From Bog-532 sp963830385 (lineage in GTDB: Bacteria; Actinomycetota; Actinomycetes; Streptosporangiales; Streptosporangiaceae), in assembly GCA_963830385.1 (NCBI GenBank), contig CAWHMD010000005.1, positions 1,674,001-1,738,000 of the forward strand: a stretch of DNA of 64,000 bases. The letters are read 5' to 3'. How positions within the stretch are numbered: position 1 is the first letter of the stretch; every line of letters begins with the position of its first letter. The notes beneath the pieces are model-generated. The model saw only the letters and a program-made list of their open reading frames with translations, was not told the DNA's origin and did not search any database. Positions 60,026-64,000 of the stretch are shown piece after piece. The position numbers and the translations under genes are program-made.

Positions 60026-61435
60026 ATGACTGAGGCAAACAGTGGCGGCCGGGCCGCCATCGAGTTCGCGGTGGCGCGGGCCGCCGCCGAGAACGTCTCG
60101 CTGACCCGGTTCCTCTACGCCGACCACGGCGGCATCATCCGCGGCAAGGCGGCGCACGCGGCCGACCTCGAGGCCCGGATGTCCAGCGGTATCGGGCACA
60201 CGGTGGCGATGATGGCGATGTCGATGCTCGACCACCTGCAGCTGGTGGACGGCATGGGACCGGTCGGCGAGGTGCGGATCGTGCCCGACCCGGCCACGTT
60301 CGTGCCGCTGCCGTACGCCCCGGGCGCCGCCGCCATGTGCTCCGATCTGGTCAAGCCGGACGGTGAGCCGTGGGAGGCGTGCGCCCGGACGTTCCTCAAG
60401 CAGGCCATCGCCGAGCTGGCGTCCGAGGGCTACGCGATGCGGGCGTCGTTCGAGCCGGAGTTCACCCTCGGGCAGCGGGTGCCCGACCCGGACGGCGGCC
60501 CGGACCGGATGGTGCCGAACGACGACAGCCTGTGCTACTCCTCGACCGGCTTCGCGCTCGCGCAGGACTACGTCATGGACGTGGTGGCGGCCCTGGAAGC
60601 CCAGGACCTGCCGGTCGAGCACGTGTACCCGGAGCTCGGCCACGGCCAGCAGGAGGTGGTCATCAAGCACGCGCCGGCGCTGCGGGCGGCCGACAACCAC
60701 CTGCTCTACCGGGAGACGATCCGGGGGGTGGCGTTCCGCCGCGGGGTGTGGGCCAGCCTGGCCCCCAAGCCCATCCCCGACCAGGCCGGGAACGGCACGC
60801 ACCTGCACGGCTCGCTGTTCGAGGTCGGCCCGGACGGCGAGCCGGCCGGGCGGAACCTGTTCGCCGATGCGGGTGACCGGTACGGCCTGTCCCCCGTCGG
60901 CTACCACTTCATCGGCGGCGTGCTCGCCCACCTACCCGCGCTGCTGGCGCTGACCGCCGGCAGCGTCAACAGCTACCGGCGGCTGGCCCCGCAGATGTGG
61001 TCGAGCGCGTTCAACATCTACGGCATGGACAACCGGGAGGCCGCCGTCCGCATCTGCTCGGTGCTGCGCGGCGACCCGTCCAGCTCGGTCAACCTTGAGC
61101 TCAAGCCGTCCGACTCCAGCGCCAACCCGTACTTGTCGCTGGGCGGGTTCATTCACGCCGGGCTGGACGGCATCCGCGCCAAGCTGGACCCGGGCGAGGC
61201 GGTCAACGTGGACCCGGCCAGCCTGTCCGAGCAGGAACGGGCCGAAAGGGATATCAAGCGGCTGCCGTCCTCACTCGGCGAGGCGCTCGACGCACTGGAG
61301 GCCGACCAGGTGCTGATGGGCGCGCTCGGCCCGCTGCGCAGCTCCGCCTACCTGGCGGTGAAGCGCTCAGAGGTGGCCGACTTCGCCGAGCACGATGATG
61401 CCTACGAGTGCTTCCACCACTTCACCAAGATCTGA
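60026..61435 (+). CDS. Glutamine-synthetase-family enzyme (GlnA-like)
   Basis: 469 residues with the GS beta-grasp N-domain and the catalytic domain: FEPEFTLG and HGQQEVVIKHAPAL (metal ligands), GNGTHLHGSLF (the His-bearing NGxGxHxH-type loop), NLELKPSDSSANPYLSLGGFI and KRSEV. It is less like classic GlnA than like the GlnA2-4/gamma-glutamylpolyamine or other ATP-dependent ligase relatives, so the amine substrate is uncertain. Read 31 bases after glpX and probably co-transcribed. Confidence 0.87.
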   Translation: MTEANSGGRAAIEFAVARAAAENVSLTRFLYADHGGIIRGKAAHAADLEARMSSGIGHTVAMMAMSMLDHLQLVDGMGPVGEVRIVPDPATFVPLPYAPGAAAMCSDLVKPDGEPWEACARTFLKQAIAELASEGYAMRASFEPEFTLGQRVPDPDGGPDRMVPNDDSLCYSSTGFALAQDYVMDVVAALEAQDLPVEHVYPELGHGQQEVVIKHAPALRAADNHLLYRETIRGVAFRRGVWASLAPKPIPDQAGNGTHLHGSLFEVGPDGEPAGRNLFADAGDRYGLSPVGYHFIGGVLAHLPALLALTAGSVNSYRRLAPQMWSSAFNIYGMDNREAAVRICSVLRGDPSSSVNLELKPSDSSANPYLSLGGFIHAGLDGIRAKLDPGEAVNVDPASLSEQERAERDIKRLPSSLGEALDALEADQVLMGALGPLRSSAYLAVKRSEVADFAEHDDAYECFHHFTKI

Positions 61436-61462
61436 CGCAGAACAGCAGCCCGGCCAGTCAGC

Positions 61463-62104
61463 TCAGATCGTCAGCGACTGGCCGGGCTGGACCTGGGTCA
61501 GGGGGGTGGCGGCCGGGCCGTCCTCGCCCAGGAGAGCGCCGGCCAGGTGCAGCCCGATGTCGCTGAGCAGGGCCTCGTGGATCTGGACGACCTGCTGCGG
61601 CGCGACCGCGCGGACGTAGTCGATGGCCTCGCCGAACTTCATCCACGGGCCGCTGGTCGCCAGCAGCAGCGTGGTGACGGCCGCGTCCGGCACGTGGTAG
61701 GCGTCGCCGGGGTGGTAGACGGTGCCGTCGAGCAGATAGCCGACGTTCGCGATGACCGGGATGGTCTCGTGGATGAGCGCGTGCTCGCGGCCGTGCACGG
61801 TGATGTCGAACGGGCCGAGCTTCAGCTCGTCGCCGGCGGCCACCGCGCTGAACTGGTCCGGGCGGGTGTCGAACAGCCGGCGGGCCGACTCGGGCGCGTA
61901 CAGCTTCAGGTCCGGCCGGTCGGCCAGCGCGGCGTTGATCGCTTCCTCGTGGACGTGGTCGGCGTGCTCGTGGGTGATCAGGATCACGTCGGCGCCGGCG
62001 ATGATCTCGGCCGCGCCGGGCGAGAACGAGCCCGGGTCGATGACGATCGACGTGCCGTCCTTCTCCACCACCACGCAGGCGTGCTCGTGCTTGGTCAGCT
62101 TCAC
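61463..62104 (-). CDS. MBL-fold metal-dependent hydrolase (UlaG-like)
   Basis: 213 residues of metallo-beta-lactamase fold. THEHADH (residues 43-49) is the metal-binding HxHxDH motif, with GREHALIHET, YLLDGTVYHPGDAYHVP and VVQIHE supplying further ligands. Relatives of this UPF0173/UlaG branch include lactonases and phosphodiesterases; the substrate is unknown. No signal peptide. Confidence 0.87.
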   Translation of the reverse strand: MKLTKHEHACVVVEKDGTSIVIDPGSFSPGAAEIIAGADVILITHEHADHVHEEAINAALADRPDLKLYAPESARRLFDTRPDQFSAVAAGDELKLGPFDITVHGREHALIHETIPVIANVGYLLDGTVYHPGDAYHVPDAAVTTLLLATSGPWMKFGEAIDYVRAVAPQQVVQIHEALLSDIGLHLAGALLGEDGPAATPLTQVQPGQSLTI

Positions 62105-62185
62105 GGCTCAGCTTCCTCCTGTAAGCGTCGACTGAGCGTCAACGTTCGTATCGCTATTGGAGATTACGGCCGGCGGTGACCGGGG

Positions 62186-63145
62186 TTACGACCGGCACTG
62201 GCTGATCATGTCGCGCATGGCCTTGACCACGGCTTCTGGTTCATCCAGGTGAACGTTGTGCCCGGCGTGGTCGGCGTAGACGTGCTGGCTGGCGGTCGAC
62301 AGGGCCGCCAGCTCGTCCTGGAGCTGCGGCCAGACCGCCAGGATGGATGAGGCGCTGGTGAGCACGGTCAGCGGCAGTGAGCCCAGGTCGGGCGGCTGGT
62401 TCCGGTGCCGGGCGGCCAGCAGTACCTCCGCCACCGTCGTGCGCCGGGACTGGGTGGACAGGCTGATCGCGCGGGCCGCGTCCGCGTACTCCGGGGGCGC
62501 ATCCTCTGCGACGCTGGCCTCCAGGTCCGGGGTCAGCCCGAGCGCGGCGGCGACCCGGCGGGCGCCGAGCACGCGCGCCTGGCGGCGGAGCGCGAACTGG
62601 AGGTTCGCGCCGGTCCCCTGCCGCCAGGGCAGCCGCTCGGCCTGGTCGTCGTGGCTGGAGTCGACCAGCACCAGCCCGCACACCTGTTTCGGGTAGTCGG
62701 CCGCGAACCGGCGGGCCACCACGCCGCCGAGGGAATGCCCGGCCATGATGTAGGGCGGCTCGACGCCGGACGCTTCCAGCAGCGCGTACAGGTCGGCCGT
62801 CATCGCCGCGATCGTCAGCCGCCCTCGCGGCGGCGGGTCGCTCCAGCCGACGCCGGCCCGGTCGTAGACGATGACCTGGGTGTCGTGCTGCAGCTCGCGC
62901 ACGATGTGCAGCCACTCCAGGATGTTGCCGTTCAGCGCGGGCACGATGACCACCGGCGGCGTGCCCGCACCGGCCTCGTACAGGTGCAGGCGGCGTTCAC
63001 CGTCCACCGGTACCAGCCGCCCGGGCGCCGGGAACCGGCGGCGGTCCCGAGCGTCGCCGACCCGTTGGTAGAAGGAGCTGCCGGCACCGGCGGCGGCAGC
63101 GACCAGCAGGGCGCGAATGAGCAGCTGCTTACCCTGAGCCACCAC
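62186..63145 (-). CDS. Membrane-anchored alpha/beta hydrolase
   Basis: 319 residues: an N-terminal hydrophobic segment (about 8-24, LLIRALLVAAAAGAGSSF) likely to be a signal anchor, then an alpha/beta hydrolase core with VIVPALNGNILEW (oxyanion region), DRAGVGWSDPP, nucleophile elbow GHSLGG with Ser, and a C-terminal His in DHAGHNVHLDEP. Substrate unknown. It diverges from the binding-protein gene across 450 bases. Confidence 0.87.
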   Translation of the reverse strand: MVAQGKQLLIRALLVAAAAGAGSSFYQRVGDARDRRRFPAPGRLVPVDGERRLHLYEAGAGTPPVVIVPALNGNILEWLHIVRELQHDTQVIVYDRAGVGWSDPPPRGRLTIAAMTADLYALLEASGVEPPYIMAGHSLGGVVARRFAADYPKQVCGLVLVDSSHDDQAERLPWRQGTGANLQFALRRQARVLGARRVAAALGLTPDLEASVAEDAPPEYADAARAISLSTQSRRTTVAEVLLAARHRNQPPDLGSLPLTVLTSASSILAVWPQLQDELAALSTASQHVYADHAGHNVHLDEPEAVVKAMRDMISQCRS

Positions 63146-63594
63146 CTGGACATTACCGGAACAAAGGCCGAATCCATATGGGCTGACGCGGGCGGCCTCG
63201 TGGGCCGAGGCGCGCTGCCTCGCGAGTTTTGGCCGCCCTATTGACAGCAGATCGCCACTCAGAAATCATGCAGTAATCGATTACTTGGCTGATCGCCAGA
63301 TTGGGCAGCAAACCGCAAGCAACGGCGCGAGCGGGAGGAATCAGCAAATTCAATGCGAAGCAGCGAGCGGCTGACCGCACGCGGCACCGCGCTCGGTCGC
63401 GGGGTCGCGGCACTGGTCACTCCGACGCCGGAAACGGCGTCATCTGGGCCCGGGCGGCCGTCTCACCTGGCCGTTCCCGGCCCGCGCTCGCAGTCAGCAG
63501 CACGCCACCCGAATATCAAACTCACCGTCCCGTCGTCGCGGATGGCCGGCAAGGCCAGCGGCGGCCGGCGGTTACGCCAGGAAGGGAGCACGGC
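63146..63594. other. 449-base gene-free region
   Basis: Between the alpha/beta hydrolase (-) and the binding-protein gene (+). It holds a strong promoter with a palindromic operator at 63241-63285. No gene with a plausible start or third-position bias is visible, and the remaining ~300 bases of untranslated leader show no structure I can name. Confidence 0.55.
63241..63285 (+). promoter_or_regulatory. Promoter and LacI-like operator for the binding-protein gene
   Basis: TTGACA (63241-63246), 17-base spacer, AATCAT (63264-63269), then the perfect palindrome AGTAATCGATTACT (63272-63285) across the expected start. The core AATCGATT fits the AAnCGnTT pattern of LacI-family operators, which control sugar ABC transporters. 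Confidence 0.65.
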
Positions 63595-64000
63595 ATGACG
63601 GACGAGGGACCGCGTACGCGCGGCAACGGAAGACCTGGACCAAGCTCGCTCGGCCAGCCGATGATCAGCCGGCGAAAGCTGCTGACGGCCGGAGCCACGG
63701 CGGCCGTGGCCGGGCCGCTGCTGGCCGCCTGCGGCGGATCCTCCTCGGGCGGCGGCGGCTCCTCAGCGGACGACGTGCTGACGATCGGGCTGCCGGTAAC
63801 GCCGAAGGACCTGGGCCAGACCACCAAGTACCTGGCGGCGTTCGAGAAGAAGACCGGCATCCACGTCAACTCGTTCACCACCAACACCGCCACCAACACC
63901 TGGGTCTCGGTGTTCCAGGAGGTGTCCACCCGGCTGGCGGGAGGGCAGCCCATCGACAGCGCCTACATCGCCACCGAGGGCATGCTCCTGTTCGAGAAGA
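63595..64000 (+). CDS. Tat-type extracellular solute-binding lipoprotein (partial, start only)
   Basis: 135 residues before the right edge. A twin-arginine signal (SRRKLLTAG, Arg26-Arg27) and a lipobox LAAC with lipidated Cys46 are followed by a Ser/Gly linker and the start of a periplasmic-binding-fold domain (VLTIGLPVTPKDLGQTTKYLAAFEKKTG). This is the pattern of sugar ABC-transporter binding proteins, folded before export through Tat. ATG 63595 has GGAAGGGAG six bases upstream. The ligand is unknown; a LacI-like operator upstream supports a carbohydrate. Confidence 0.85.
   Translation, partial: MTDEGPRTRGNGRPGPSSLGQPMISRRKLLTAGATAAVAGPLLAACGGSSSGGGGSSADDVLTIGLPVTPKDLGQTTKYLAAFEKKTGIHVNSFTTNTATNTWVSVFQEVSTRLAGGQPIDSAYIATEGMLLFEK

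Noticed and set aside
1..64000. tRNA or rRNA genes
   Set aside because: No cloverleaf with GTTCRA-type arm and no rRNA signature was found by reading; a covariance scan would settle it.

Overview
The window is chromosomal DNA from a very high G+C, Gram-positive actinomycete. The evidence is a set of actinobacterial marker genes: two WhiB-family proteins (WhiB and WhiB7), the coenzyme F420 genes fbiA/fbiB/fbiC, a mycoredoxin, DUF3499, DUF4245 and DUF6542 proteins, a lipid-droplet-associated protein, and many GTG or leaderless starts. Gene order resembles what I remember of Streptomyces and Streptosporangiales, but I cannot name the genus. No tRNA, rRNA, CRISPR array, integrase or transposase was recognised.

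Layout. 1-11100: SAH hydrolase (cut by the left edge) diverging from a small MerR-like regulator; fbiC converging on the overlapping fbiA-fbiB pair; whiB; a DUF3499 gene; and the overlapping manB / Trm112 / SIS-isomerase operon for mannose and GDP-mannose supply. 11240-21091: a CDF transporter, an AlkA-like glycosylase, a sugar-1-phosphate nucleotidyltransferase, a glycosyltransferase, a methyltransferase, a YlbL-type PDZ-Lon protease, moaE, an epimerase-like protein and a zincin-like protein. 21092-31840: a regulatory and repeat-rich stretch with DnaA-box-like sites, an ArsR-SRPBCC regulator with a clear operator, a ThiF-like/UbiB-kinase pair, the whiB7 locus with a long leader ORF and an attenuator, and a thioesterase / UvrD2-like / hydrolase operon, followed by mycoredoxin and ANTAR genes. 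31968-34206: a solitary cytosine-5 methyltransferase and an HTH/Clp-N pair with two operators.

34470-46801 is the most unusual part: a single-strand, mostly overlapping seven-gene operon encoding a Gram-positive conjugation-like (Tcp/T4SS) envelope machine: TcpC, TcpD-like, a TcpE-ParA-like fusion of 1187 residues with minisatellite linkers, a VirB4 ATPase, a VirB6-like channel protein, a second VirB8-like protein and a lytic transglycosylase/NlpC hydrolase. No relaxase, coupling ATPase, integrase or attachment site is visible beside it, so it may be a domesticated secretion or DNA-transfer apparatus. An SOS-like LexA box with a good promoter lies about 0.5 kb upstream.

46862-64000: an XRE/TPR regulator with a divergent pair of small genes, then core housekeeping genes: ychF (apparent frameshift), rmuC, DUF6542, a second CDF transporter, ispH, a lipid-droplet-type protein (apparent frameshift), xseA-xseB, DUF4245, TetR, glpX, a glutamine-synthetase-family enzyme, an MBL hydrolase, an alpha/beta hydrolase, and the start of a Tat-type sugar-binding lipoprotein behind a LacI-like operator.

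Several intergenic regions carry pairs of hairpin-forming repeats. Each pair has its own sequence but all have exactly 32 bases between copies, and four of the five share a degenerate 14-base core. This looks like an undescribed family of short structured elements.
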